Of a stretch of DNA of 64,000 nucleotides, positions 17,685 through 26,699 are shown in pieces (positions within the stretch are counted from its first letter, which is position 1; each line of letters begins with the position of its first letter). A model generated the notes under the pieces. That model saw nothing but the letters and a program-made list of their open reading frames with translations, was not told where the DNA came from and ran no database searches. The position numbers and the translations under genes are program-made. This DNA is from Flammeovirga sp. SJP92 (GTDB taxonomy: Bacteria > Bacteroidota > Bacteroidia > Cytophagales > Flammeovirgaceae): the NCBI RefSeq assembly GCF_001583495.1, contig NZ_LQAQ01000060.1:62001-126000 (forward strand). The letters run 5' to 3'.

Positions 17685-18275
17685 ATGAGTTCGAAGTCTT
17701 GCAGTAATATGAATGAAATTGTTCATGATTATTACAATTATATCAAAAGTTTTATTCATAAAAAGGTGGGCAATCAAGAAGATGTGGAAGATCTTACTCA
17801 AGAAGTGATGTTTCAACTTTCTGTTGCTTGTGAAAAACCTGCGGAAATTAATAATATAAAAGCCTGGCTTTTTCAAGTGGCGAGGAATGTAATCTACCGT
17901 TATTATCAATCTCAAAAAATCAATACCGATTCAATAGAAGATGAGAATGCTTTTTTTGATGAAACGGAAGAGGAATCAGATGTGGCTGATTATATTATTT
18001 CTATGATTGGTTTGCTCCCTGAAGAATATGCAAAACCGCTAAGATGGGCAGATATTGACGGTATCCCTCAAAAGGAAATAGCAGAAAGACTGAAAATAAG
18101 CCTTTCTGCTACTAAGATGAGAGTACAAAGAGGAAGGAAGAAATTACTCGAACTCTTCCATCAGTGTTGTATAATTGAATATGATGCTAAAGGGAATTTC
18201 GTGCATTGTACTATCAATGATAGTTGTACCGACAAAGAACAGATTAAGATTAGTTTGGAGCAAGAACGAGATTGA
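17685..18275 (+). CDS. sigZ: ECF RNA polymerase sigma factor, SigZ-like
   Basis: A 196-residue sigma-70 family protein of the ECF type. Region 2 lies at about 15-75 (EDVEDLTQEVMFQLSV and WLFQVARNVIYRYYQ). Region 4 lies at about 105-160 (GLLPEEYAKPLRWADIDG, then IPQKEIAERLKISLSATKMR). After it comes a cysteine-bearing tail (QCCIIEYDAKGNFVHC ... SC), as in SigZ proteins. No anti-sigma gene is adjacent; the tail cysteines could sense metal or redox state (inference). It is convergent with the permease/thioredoxin pair, a likely functional partner. An internal ATG at codon 9 is an alternative start. Confidence 0.75.
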   Translation: MSSKSCSNMNEIVHDYYNYIKSFIHKKVGNQEDVEDLTQEVMFQLSVACEKPAEINNIKAWLFQVARNVIYRYYQSQKINTDSIEDENAFFDETEEESDVADYIISMIGLLPEEYAKPLRWADIDGIPQKEIAERLKISLSATKMRVQRGRKKLLELFHQCCIIEYDAKGNFVHCTINDSCTDKEQIKISLEQERD

Positions 18276-18303
18276 TTTTAATAGAAGTAACTCACATTAG
18301 ATG

Positions 18304-18366
18304 TGGTTTGTATTGCGGTCAGTGAAGATACCATTCATTTGAACCAAAATACAAACCATTTTTTTT
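18304..18366 (+). terminator. Terminator downstream of sigZ
   Basis: An 11-base perfect stem (TGGTTTGTATT / AATACAAACCA) with a long loop, followed by eight T on the plus strand. It sits between the convergent sigZ and permease genes. Confidence 0.7.
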
Positions 18367-18402
18367 ACTCATCTTACCTGATTACATTTACCTTTCAGCG
18401 TT

Positions 18403-19371
18403 TTACCCAAACATCATATTGAAGAAATAGCCAGCGAAAATCATCCCTAAACCTATAGTGGAAAAGAAAGTGATAATTAGCTGTTTTTTCATCACCTTTT
18501 TCAATAACAAAGCTTCTGGCAAGGATAAACCAACAGCACCCATCATAAAAGCAATAGCGGTTCCCATTGGTACTCCTTTGGCAATTAAGGTATCTATCAC
18601 AGGCAAAATTCCTACTGCATCAATGTACAATGGTATAGCTGCAACAACTGCAATTGGCACTGCAAAAGGATTATCTGCGTTAATGTATTTTTCGAAAAAA
18701 GAAGCAGGTACAAATCCGTGAATAAAAGAACCAATAGCCAAACCAACTAGAATATAAGGGATCAGTTTCTTTAAAGTCTGTACAGTTTCTGAGTGAATTT
18801 CAGGCATACGCTCTTTTAAAGATCTTGTGTCATGCTCTTCTACTGCATGCGTTTCTGCCAAGTTCTGTACCCAATCCGCTACATATTTTGACATCCCTAG
18901 TTTATCCAATACTATACCTCCTATGACTCCTAATAGAATTCCGAAAAGCACATAAATCACTGTGAATTTCACACCATATGTGACTAAAAACAAAGCGATC
19001 GCCACTTCATTAACCAAAGGTGAAGTAATCAGAAAAGACAACGCAATGCCTAGCGGAATTCTTGACTGCATCATTCCCACAAACAAAGGAATAGAAGAAC
19101 AGGAACAGAATGGAGTGACAGCCCCTAAAGTAGACGCTAGAATATTCCCTACTCCAAACTTTTTATTACGTTCCAAATAAGCTCTGATTTTATTGAGTGG
19201 TAAATAACTTTGGATAATCCCCATCAGATAAGTGATGATCACAACTAAAAGGATAATATGTGTAGTACCCACCAAGAAATAATGCAAGGCACTTCCCATT
19301 GTAGTCTCCGGTCTTAAACCGACTAACTCATATACGAGATAGTCGGCTACTTTTATTAATAAACTCTCCAT
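18403..19371 (-). CDS. Permease of the UPF0718/ArsP-type (PF03773) family
   Basis: A 322-residue integral membrane protein with about eight hydrophobic helices in two halves and a hydrophilic loop near 170-200. The signature TPFCSCSSIPLFVGM (with C-S-C) and SFLITSPLVNEVAI are typical of this permease family, which includes ArsP organoarsenical exporters and predicted metal or thiol-compound exporters; the substrate here is unknown. The small thioredoxin-like gene lies 12 bases upstream, a common partner of this family. Convergent with sigZ. Confidence 0.82.
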   Translation of the reverse strand: MESLLIKVADYLVYELVGLRPETTMGSALHYFLVGTTHIILLVVIITYLMGIIQSYLPLNKIRAYLERNKKFGVGNILASTLGAVTPFCSCSSIPLFVGMMQSRIPLGIALSFLITSPLVNEVAIALFLVTYGVKFTVIYVLFGILLGVIGGIVLDKLGMSKYVADWVQNLAETHAVEEHDTRSLKERMPEIHSETVQTLKKLIPYILVGLAIGSFIHGFVPASFFEKYINADNPFAVPIAVVAAIPLYIDAVGILPVIDTLIAKGVPMGTAIAFMMGAVGLSLPEALLLKKVMKKQLIITFFSTIGLGMIFAGYFFNMMFG

Positions 19372-19383
19372 TTCGCCTGAACA

Positions 19384-19623
19384 TTAAGCATTCAACACTT
19401 CAATAATTTCAGCATCAGAATTTTTCTGTCTGTAGTTGATTACTTTACCATCCACTACTAGAGAAGGGAATTCTGTTGTCCCGAATTGCATGGTTTCCAT
19501 CATGTCTGTGATATCTGTAATCATCACCTCCATATTGTTTTCAGAAGCCAGTCTTTCAATTTGTTTTCTGATTCGAGGATTAACGCCACAACATGCTTGA
19601 TGTAAAATTTTGATGTCTTTCAT
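19384..19623 (-). CDS. Small thioredoxin-like protein with adjacent cysteines
   Basis: A 79-residue thioredoxin-fold protein of the glutaredoxin-like kind (beta-alpha-beta start, TEFPSLVVDGKVI cis-Pro segment, C-terminal helix). At the redox site there is AC-C-G (C11, C12) and no CxxC. Co-encoded with the permease and transcribed first. It may deliver or reduce the permease substrate; this is inference from gene pairing. Confidence 0.72.
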   Translation of the reverse strand: MKDIKILHQACCGVNPRIRKQIERLASENNMEVMITDITDMMETMQFGTTEFPSLVVDGKVINYRQKNSDAEIIEVLNA

Positions 19624-19746
19624 AAGTGATATTATTTTAAGTTTTAAACTGTTTTCACCTATGTAGTGTGGGGAAGTTTGAAAAAGACACAGCTTTGGTC
19701 AAAAAAAATGAAATTATTTTTTCTAAGTGCTAAGTCAAAAACAATA

Positions 19747-19780
19747 AAGCCTGACTAGAAATTGTATTCCAATCAGGCTT
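19747..19780 (-). terminator. Terminator of the mmuM operon
   Basis: Stem AAGCCTGA / TCAGGCTT, extended by A-T pairs, and on the minus strand followed by TTTATTGTTTTTG. It lies 40 bases after the homocysteine methyltransferase stop codon. Confidence 0.75.
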
Positions 19781-19819
19781 ATTTATGTTATAATCTTCCT
19801 GTTATATGTTTCTTTTACG

Positions 19820-20722
19820 CTAAGATGAAGAAATCGCTTTATCCATTGCTCGAATATGCTCATATCCCACCTGACAGCATCCTCCCACAATATCAGCCCC
19901 CAGTTTTACCCACTCCTGTGCCATCATTCCACAATGATTGGGATCTGAAATGCCTGACCATTTTTTTGTGTCTGTATGATAAACTTGACCGGAATTTGGA
20001 TACATTACAATTCTAATTTCCTTGTTTATCTTTCGGATTTCTTTGATCAATGAAGAGATATAAACCGGTTTGGTACAGTTTACACCCATCGCATACACAT
20101 GAGGTTGTTCTTGTAGAAATGAAGCAACTTCACGAATTGGCGTTCCATCATTTAAGTGCAATTCATCTTTACAAGAACAGCTGATCCATCCTTTATGTTT
20201 GGCCGATTTTAACAAAGTTGCTAAAGCTTTCACTTCATCAAAACTTGGTACCGTTTCACATGCCAGAAAGTCAATTGCTGTGTGATCAATTATGGTAAAG
20301 CGTTCTTGATGAAAAGCAATCAATTCTTCTATAGATTTATTGTAATCTCCTCTATACTCTGATCCATCTGCCAAAAAAGCACCATAAGGACCTACACTTC
20401 CTGCTATAAAAATTTCTTCATTGGGGAATTTTTGAAGAAACTTGTTTTTCGCGTTCAATGCCAAAGAAGTGGTTTTCTGAAGCAAACTTACACTTTCCTC
20501 CTTGGACTTTCCCGCTTTTATAAAACCAAGGATCGTAGCTTGGTAACTGCTTGTGATAATACACCTTGCCCCTGCTTCCAAATAATTATAATGGACTTTC
20601 TCTATTAGCTCTGACTGATCCATCAAAAGCCTTGCCGACCATAATTCATGATTAAGATCTGCTCCTTCTAGTTCTAATGCATTGGAAAGCCCTCCATCCA
20701 AAACAAGTGGTGTATTCTTCAA
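19820..20722 (-). CDS. mmuM: Homocysteine S-methyltransferase (MmuM-like)
   Basis: A 300-residue protein with the complete pterin-independent homocysteine methyltransferase fold: LDGGLSNALE near the N-terminus, TSSYQATILGF at about 57-67, and zinc-ligand cysteines in GVNC (about 215) and GGCC (C282, C283). It moves a methyl group from S-methylmethionine or S-adenosylmethionine to homocysteine, giving methionine. It starts 6 bases after the upstream DUF3857 gene and is followed by a terminator, so it is the last gene of that transcript; no metabolic link to those neighbours is evident. Confidence 0.85.
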   Translation of the reverse strand: MKNTPLVLDGGLSNALELEGADLNHELWSARLLMDQSELIEKVHYNYLEAGARCIITSSYQATILGFIKAGKSKEESVSLLQKTTSLALNAKNKFLQKFPNEEIFIAGSVGPYGAFLADGSEYRGDYNKSIEELIAFHQERFTIIDHTAIDFLACETVPSFDEVKALATLLKSAKHKGWISCSCKDELHLNDGTPIREVASFLQEQPHVYAMGVNCTKPVYISSLIKEIRKINKEIRIVMYPNSGQVYHTDTKKWSGISDPNHCGMMAQEWVKLGADIVGGCCQVGYEHIRAMDKAISSS

Positions 20723-20728
20723 GATATA

Positions 20729-22696
20729 TTAATTTTCTAAAGGTTCTAAAACCAATTGTACATTTAATTTTTCTACCAATAACGCAAATGTCTTTTTGAT
20801 TTCAATATAATCCTGAGGGTTAAATTTATCTTTCTTGAACTGATAAGTATATTTCAACAGTAGTTCATTTTCTATTTGATGGGTAAAAAAATTGATTGTA
20901 ATTAAATCGTTTTCAAGAATTAGATTTTCGGGAACTTCTTTTATGGTGTACCCTTCGGGGACTAAAATACTTGCTATATATTCTTTACTGTTTGCGTAAA
21001 TAAAGTCAATTATATAGTTTCTTTCTTTTTCAGTAAATGGATTTTTTGCCAACGGAAAATCAAAAAATGGTTTCAAAATGATCTTATCCACTAATTGTTC
21101 AACAGGTTTTTCAGCACTGGTTTTAATCTCATATGATTGCGTTGGTGTATTTACACCAGCAGTCAATATCCTTCCAATATTTTCAAGTCCTTTATTTTCA
21201 AAGTACTCCTTCAATTTCTGTTCGGTATTCTGATACTCTCTTTTGTAAACGTAAGCATCCATACCTTTCAATGACTTCTTTACTTTCACTTCTGAGGTAG
21301 ATAAATCTTCTGAAAAAGAAATGGTCAATGTCGTCTTATCATAACTTTTTACATGATTTCTAATTTTGATCCATGTTTCTCCATCATCATTCAAAATAAT
21401 TCCCTTCTCATTCAAACATCTTACAGGCAATTCATTATAAGCCAAAAGTGAAGTAGTGGCATCTAGTAATAATTGTCCTCTATCTATCTTTAGATAAGCA
21501 ATGAGGTAATTGTAATAATGTTTAAAAGGATATTCAGAAAATATTTTACCATTGTGGCGAGTACTTAACAATAAAGGATCAGCCTGAATTCCTCCTGCCC
21601 TTAACATTCCAATTAAAAATAGATTGATACTCCCCACAGAGCCTGTTTTCGTTTCTTGGAAAGATTTTAATGATTGATGAGCATAAATTCCAAATTCATT
21701 ATCCCAAATGTAATTTTGCTTCACATACTGAACAATCTTCTTCACTTTTTCAACAGTAGTGCCTTCCAATAAATACGGTTGATTTGAGTATATCTTTTGA
21801 GCTAATTTTTCCACTTTTTTGATATACTTCCCAAAATCATCATCTTTTAATAAGTTCTCATGTAATTTTCCCCAAGTAGAAACATACTCCGATTTTTGAG
21901 ACTTAAAAGGATTATAATATGTGTTCAACTGAAAGTTGGCTTTCATCAAATAATCCTCAATTGATGTAATATAGTTCTCGTCCCTAAAAGCAATAACATC
22001 TTCCATCACGAAACGATGTTCAATCAAACGATATTCATGACCATAATATCTCACTGGACTAGGCAAAATTTTGGATTCTTGAAAAGAAAAATCTCTTATA
22101 TTTTGAGCTACAAAATAGTAGTCATAGTATGGAACTATTGTCAAATAATATTCGCTATATAAAGTTGGTATTCTGTCTTGAAAGGCCCACTCTGGAAGTT
22201 GCGATAAGAATGGAGATATTACTTTGTATTCATATTCGATCACAGAGCCTACTTTTACTTTGGGCAAAGTGAATTTATAAAACGTCAGATGGTCATTGTA
22301 CTTTTCTTTGAAGACTTGCTTTTTATCGAATTCAGTTTTAACAATCTCACCCTCATCAATATTGTATACATTTCCTGTCACTTCCTTTACTCTTTCCTTC
22401 ATCCTAGAATCTTCTGAATGATACAAAACCACTTTGACATCAGCCCACTTCGAGCCTTCATTTTTTAGGATCTTGATTCGAGATGAACGCGTATATTCTA
22501 AATAAAAATACCCTTCAGAGTTATACTTGATTTCAACTTTACCAATATCAAAAAGCTTAACAGCCTCTGCTTTTTCATCTTCTGACTGATAATTCATATC
22601 TAGCATTGAAATGCTACCTAGTTCCTTGGAGAGTTCCTGAGCAATAAGAGTAGTTGTAGTAAATAATAGAAAGACGAAAGTTAATAATTGTTTCAT
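20729..22696 (-). CDS. Secreted DUF3857 / inactive transglutaminase-like protein
   Basis: A 655-residue protein with a Sec signal (cleavage after LIAQ, about 19). DUF3857 lies at about 50-230, a transglutaminase-like core at about 280-430, and a DUF3858-like C-terminal beta domain follows. In the core, TGSVGSINLFLIGML (about residue 350) has no cysteine where active relatives have one, and the later HYYNYLIAY has Tyr at the usual His position, so the enzyme site looks lost. Very similar to the next upstream gene (22769-24730); both end KLNVQLVLEP. Probably a periplasmic binding or scaffold protein; function unknown. Confidence 0.78.
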   Translation of the reverse strand: MKQLLTFVFLLFTTTTLIAQELSKELGSISMLDMNYQSEDEKAEAVKLFDIGKVEIKYNSEGYFYLEYTRSSRIKILKNEGSKWADVKVVLYHSEDSRMKERVKEVTGNVYNIDEGEIVKTEFDKKQVFKEKYNDHLTFYKFTLPKVKVGSVIEYEYKVISPFLSQLPEWAFQDRIPTLYSEYYLTIVPYYDYYFVAQNIRDFSFQESKILPSPVRYYGHEYRLIEHRFVMEDVIAFRDENYITSIEDYLMKANFQLNTYYNPFKSQKSEYVSTWGKLHENLLKDDDFGKYIKKVEKLAQKIYSNQPYLLEGTTVEKVKKIVQYVKQNYIWDNEFGIYAHQSLKSFQETKTGSVGSINLFLIGMLRAGGIQADPLLLSTRHNGKIFSEYPFKHYYNYLIAYLKIDRGQLLLDATTSLLAYNELPVRCLNEKGIILNDDGETWIKIRNHVKSYDKTTLTISFSEDLSTSEVKVKKSLKGMDAYVYKREYQNTEQKLKEYFENKGLENIGRILTAGVNTPTQSYEIKTSAEKPVEQLVDKIILKPFFDFPLAKNPFTEKERNYIIDFIYANSKEYIASILVPEGYTIKEVPENLILENDLITINFFTHQIENELLLKYTYQFKKDKFNPQDYIEIKKTFALLVEKLNVQLVLEPLEN

Positions 22697-22717
22697 GTTT
22701 GTTATTCCAATGCTAAA

Positions 22718-22762
22718 AAAGCTGTTGAAAACTTTCTTAACTTTTAAGTCTCCAACAGCTTT
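22718..22762 (-). terminator. Attenuator-like hairpin between the two DUF3857 paralogues
   Basis: Stem AAAGCTGTTG / CAACAGCTTT with a 25-base loop, followed on the minus strand by TTTTTTAGC. It ends only about 20 bases before the ATG at 22696, so expression of the downstream gene and mmuM depends on read-through or on a promoter within the hairpin. Confidence 0.6.
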
Positions 22763-22768
22763 ATTTTA

Positions 22769-24730
22769 TTAATTTTCTACCGGTTCTAAAACCAATTGTA
22801 CATTGAGTTTTTCTTTTAAAAGAGAAAACATCTTCTTAAGATCCGAATAATTATTTGATGTATATTTTGCCTTCTTAAAGAAATAAGAATAAGTGAAAAC
22901 AACTTGATTCCCCTGTTGTTTAGATTTAAAATTGATTTTTATTAAATCATTATCAACTACTTTTTCATCAGGTAATTCAGCTACTTTATAACCTTCAGGA
23001 ATATTCACTTTCGAATCGTAAACTATGTTTTCAGTGTAAATTAAATCAATATCATAACTCCTATTCTCCTCTGTGAAAGGATTTTTAGAAATTGGGAGGT
23101 GGTAAAATGGACGAATAATTATTTTACCCATCAAACTTTCTGTTGGAGTCTCTCCTTTTACTGAAATGAAATAAGGCTTGTCTGATTTTTCATAATCCTT
23201 TTTTCTGATTTCTGAAACATCATCTAGACCTTGTTGTTTAAAATACTTCTTCAGTTTATTGTCTTTGTTCTCATACTTTGTTTTATACTTATAAGCAGAC
23301 ATTCCGTTCAATGACTTCAAAATATCAACTTTAGTAGCAGAAAGATCTTCAGTGAATTGAATCTCAAGTGTTGTTTTATCGTAACTGCTAATATGGTTGT
23401 AAATACTCACCCATTTACTTTCTTTTTCCTTAATCAATCTTCCTTTGTCATTGATACAACGGATTGGAAGATCATTAAATCTTAAAAGTGGTGTAGTGGC
23501 ATCAGATAAAATTCTTCCGTTTCCAAAGTCTATATAAGCCACCACATAGTTGAAGTAATGATCAAATGGGTAATCTGAAGTGATCTTGCCATTATTACGA
23601 GTAGACAATATTACAGGGTTAGCATCAAGCCCTGCACCTCTTAGTAACCCAATTAAAAACAGGTTAATATCTCCAACAGAACCTACTTTCTCCTCCATTA
23701 CTTTCTTTAAAGGATTGTGCGATAATTTACCAAATTCACCATTCCAGATATAATTATTTTTTACATACTCAACGATCTTCTGAGCTTTTTCAGGATCACT
23801 TCCTTTCAACAAATCAGGGTTCGCTTCAAAAACAGCCTTAGATTGTTTTTTAGCTTTGACCATATACCTCTCAAAATGTTCATTTTTCAATAACTCCTTC
23901 CTGAATTTATCCCATGTAGTCACTACTTCAACAGCTCCACCTGATCCTGTATAATATTTTGACAACTGAAAATTGACCTTCATTAAATAATCCTCAATTG
24001 AGGTAATAAAACTTTCATCCCTAAAAGCCACAACATCTTTCATGATAAATGTATGCTGCAGCTCTTTGTATTTGTTGCCGCGATAATTATACTCTGCAAT
24101 TAGTTTTTTGGAATTTTGATAAGTGAATTTTTTAATATTTTGAGCAACAAAATAGTACTCAAAGTAAGGTATCATTTTGATATTAAATTCACTGTGCACT
24201 ACTGGTATTTTATCTTGGAAGGACCATTGGGGTAATCGGAATTTAAATGGAGAGATAACTGTATATTGATACTCAATCACAGAACCAACCTTTACTTGAG
24301 GTAAAGCAAACTTGTACAACTCATAATAATTAAAAATCTTTTCCGTATAAAAATCCTTTTTATCATATTGAGTAATTGATGTTTTGCCATCTACAATGTT
24401 ATATACATTTGCATCCACTTTGTATACATATTCTTTTTCCCCTCTATCACTCTTATGCAATGGAATTTCAATATTAGCTCTATTCAAGCCTTCTTCTTTC
24501 AAGATTTTTATTCTAGTAGTTCTTTTAAATTGGACATCAAAACCTCCATCACTACTCCGCACAAAACTCACGTCTCCTTTATCATAAAGAATAACGGCTT
24601 CTGCTTTTTTATCTTGGGGTTCATAATCAAAGTCCGTCATTGTGACTTTTCCAAATTCCCTTGTCAGTTTCTGTGAATACCCTGTTATAGAAAAAATCAG
24701 AATACTCGATAAGATGAATAAATATCGCAT
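22769..24730 (-). CDS. Secreted DUF3857 / inactive transglutaminase-like protein (paralogue)
   Basis: A 653-residue protein with signal peptide (about 1-19) and the same domain order as its downstream neighbour: DUF3857, transglutaminase-like core, C-terminal beta domain. Core motif VGSVGDINLFLIGLLR lacks the catalytic Cys, and HYFNYVVAY lacks the His; the aspartate region (LSDATTPLL) remains. The two genes are a tandem duplication. It starts 4 bases after the upstream DUF3857 gene, which retains a cysteine in this motif. The A-rich, basic C-terminal third (EEKESK..., NKDNKLKKYFKQ) shows no other domain. Confidence 0.78.
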   Translation of the reverse strand: MRYLFILSSILIFSITGYSQKLTREFGKVTMTDFDYEPQDKKAEAVILYDKGDVSFVRSSDGGFDVQFKRTTRIKILKEEGLNRANIEIPLHKSDRGEKEYVYKVDANVYNIVDGKTSITQYDKKDFYTEKIFNYYELYKFALPQVKVGSVIEYQYTVISPFKFRLPQWSFQDKIPVVHSEFNIKMIPYFEYYFVAQNIKKFTYQNSKKLIAEYNYRGNKYKELQHTFIMKDVVAFRDESFITSIEDYLMKVNFQLSKYYTGSGGAVEVVTTWDKFRKELLKNEHFERYMVKAKKQSKAVFEANPDLLKGSDPEKAQKIVEYVKNNYIWNGEFGKLSHNPLKKVMEEKVGSVGDINLFLIGLLRGAGLDANPVILSTRNNGKITSDYPFDHYFNYVVAYIDFGNGRILSDATTPLLRFNDLPIRCINDKGRLIKEKESKWVSIYNHISSYDKTTLEIQFTEDLSATKVDILKSLNGMSAYKYKTKYENKDNKLKKYFKQQGLDDVSEIRKKDYEKSDKPYFISVKGETPTESLMGKIIIRPFYHLPISKNPFTEENRSYDIDLIYTENIVYDSKVNIPEGYKVAELPDEKVVDNDLIKINFKSKQQGNQVVFTYSYFFKKAKYTSNNYSDLKKMFSLLKEKLNVQLVLEPVEN

Positions 24731-24734
24731 TTTA

Positions 24735-26600
24735 CTAAGTTTGTTGTTTGATGATAATCGAAGATTGTTTGCTTCTTTTATTTATTGCTTTATAAAAATT
24801 GTAAAATTCAGGGTAGTCCTCAAGACTAATTCCAACTGGTTTTACATAAATACTTCTATCTAAATAAACCTTACCTTCTTTGATATAGAAATGATCTTTA
24901 TACTCTCCATACTTTGATTGAAGGTGATAATCTTCAGGCAATTCCACTGTCAGTTTTTCTATATTTTCCAATGGAAATTCAAAATGTTCTTTTTTATGAA
25001 TCACCACATTTATAATATAGGGGTTAAATCTTTCTGAAGGCTTTTCAATTTTAGTATTGATAATGCTTGGTGGAGTGATGACTTCAAAACCTGCAATTTC
25101 TCTTTCCAGTTTAGAATAATCTCCCTTAAAACTAGCAGTAATAAATGCCGTATTTCGATCCTCATTCTTAATTTGAATATTATCAATGTCACTCAATTCA
25201 AACGGTAAAACATGTTTTCTCAAAATCTTTTCTTGCTTTTCACTTCCAGCATCTGAATAGTGATTCAGCATTTCAAAAAGATCTCCACCACTTGAAGTTA
25301 AATTAATATTAACCTCTCTGACTTGCTCTTCATTGGGTAATGAAAAGATATAGGAAATACTATCTTCTGTATTTTCCCTTGTTAGGGTTGGTAAATCAAT
25401 TAATTTACTTTTACCCTTTTCTACCCACAATCCTTTGCGATTTTGTGTAAAGGTTCCCAGGTAATTGAAAGGAGCAGTTTTTGAAGTATTCTCCAGAAAT
25501 ATTGTATCGTTCTCTACTACTACCCCTAAGAAAACATGATTAAACTGCTGCGCTGGAAAAGTTGTATCAATTTCATAAGGGTTGTCACCAGCAAAAACAT
25601 CAATTGGATAAGATGAAATACCAATTTCATTCAACATAGAATGCATATAATTGGTCAATGCTTTACAATCACCATATTTATTTTTACAAACATAACTTGC
25701 AGGGTGTGGTTTCAGTCCTCCAATCCCTAAAGCCACATTAATATACCTTGTATGATCTTGCATATAATTATACAACACCTTTACCTTTTCCTTTGGATCA
25801 TCAATAGAATCTGTGAGTTGATGTATTTTTATTTTCTCCTCTTCTGTTAAGTCATCCAAACCCGAATTGAGCAGATAAACCCAATCCCCATATTCTTTCC
25901 AATTTGTTACTTTAGAGGTGACTCCATAAGAATAAGTCTCCGGGACTATTGATACACTTGGAAAAGAGTTTCGTATGTTAGGGCTATTTTTTTCTTCAAC
26001 ATATTTGACTTCATCCTTCAACTTCCAAATTAAAGTCTTGAATTCTGAGTCTGAACTCTCTGAAAATTCAAATTGTTCATCTGCACTTACATTAATAGGA
26101 AAATCTAATGGATAAGTTACTTTAAGTGTCGATTTTAAAGTAGGTACTTCATGATAATCTAGTGTTGCAAACCAATTCGCCAAATACAAAATATTTCTAG
26201 TTGTAATTGTATAAGAGAAATTTACAATGTGAGGATATTGATTGGTTTTCAACTGAGCGCACAACAGGTAAGTATCATCGTGAAAAACACTACCCATCAC
26301 TGCATTTGTCTTTTTAAAATCTTTCCGCTTAATGGATCTAATCTTATTCCCTTTAACATCGGTAATTGACGCATCATGAATAACAATATCTTCTCCTAAA
26401 GAATATAAAATAAATAAATCACCGACTTCGTGGTCAGATTTCTTACTTACTAGAACCTTTTGAGTGTAAGTAGTTCTAAGTTTTTTACCATCAAAAAACA
26501 CTTCTTCATCATAGGAAAGCACTTTGGATTGCTGTGCAAAGGATACCTGAAAAGAAGTTAAAAAAGTAATTAGTAATAAATTGAAATTTAGTTTGCTCAT
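24735..26600 (-). CDS. Secreted DUF3857 transglutaminase-like protein
   Basis: The ATG at 26600 is chosen over an open frame reaching 26669 because it opens a signal peptide (MSKLNFNLLLITFLTSF...SFAQ). The 621-residue protein has DUF3857 at about 40-230 and a transglutaminase core at about 265-400 with KYGDCKALTNYM and QFNHVFLG, so Cys and His of the triad are present. The Asp position reads FLENTS, so activity is not certain. First gene of an operon with two degenerate paralogues and mmuM. Families of this kind are common in Bacteroidota envelopes, but their substrate is not known. Confidence 0.8.
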   Translation of the reverse strand: MSKLNFNLLLITFLTSFQVSFAQQSKVLSYDEEVFFDGKKLRTTYTQKVLVSKKSDHEVGDLFILYSLGEDIVIHDASITDVKGNKIRSIKRKDFKKTNAVMGSVFHDDTYLLCAQLKTNQYPHIVNFSYTITTRNILYLANWFATLDYHEVPTLKSTLKVTYPLDFPINVSADEQFEFSESSDSEFKTLIWKLKDEVKYVEEKNSPNIRNSFPSVSIVPETYSYGVTSKVTNWKEYGDWVYLLNSGLDDLTEEEKIKIHQLTDSIDDPKEKVKVLYNYMQDHTRYINVALGIGGLKPHPASYVCKNKYGDCKALTNYMHSMLNEIGISSYPIDVFAGDNPYEIDTTFPAQQFNHVFLGVVVENDTIFLENTSKTAPFNYLGTFTQNRKGLWVEKGKSKLIDLPTLTRENTEDSISYIFSLPNEEQVREVNINLTSSGGDLFEMLNHYSDAGSEKQEKILRKHVLPFELSDIDNIQIKNEDRNTAFITASFKGDYSKLEREIAGFEVITPPSIINTKIEKPSERFNPYIINVVIHKKEHFEFPLENIEKLTVELPEDYHLQSKYGEYKDHFYIKEGKVYLDRSIYVKPVGISLEDYPEFYNFYKAINKRSKQSSIIIKQQT

Positions 26601-26645
26601 TGTATTAATCCAAGTAACATAATTGTAAAGATAATTTAAAAAAAT

Positions 26646-26673
26646 AAAGGCACTAACCTTAGCTAGCACCTTT
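26646..26673 (-). terminator. Terminator of the rnhB operon
   Basis: On the minus strand AAAGGUGCUA / UAGUGCCUUU forms a 10-bp stem with two G-U pairs, then AUUUUUUU follows. It separates the membrane-protein gene (ending 26700) from the DUF3857 operon. Confidence 0.7.
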
Positions 26674-26699
26674 ATTTAAAATTTTATCTTTTGTTCATG

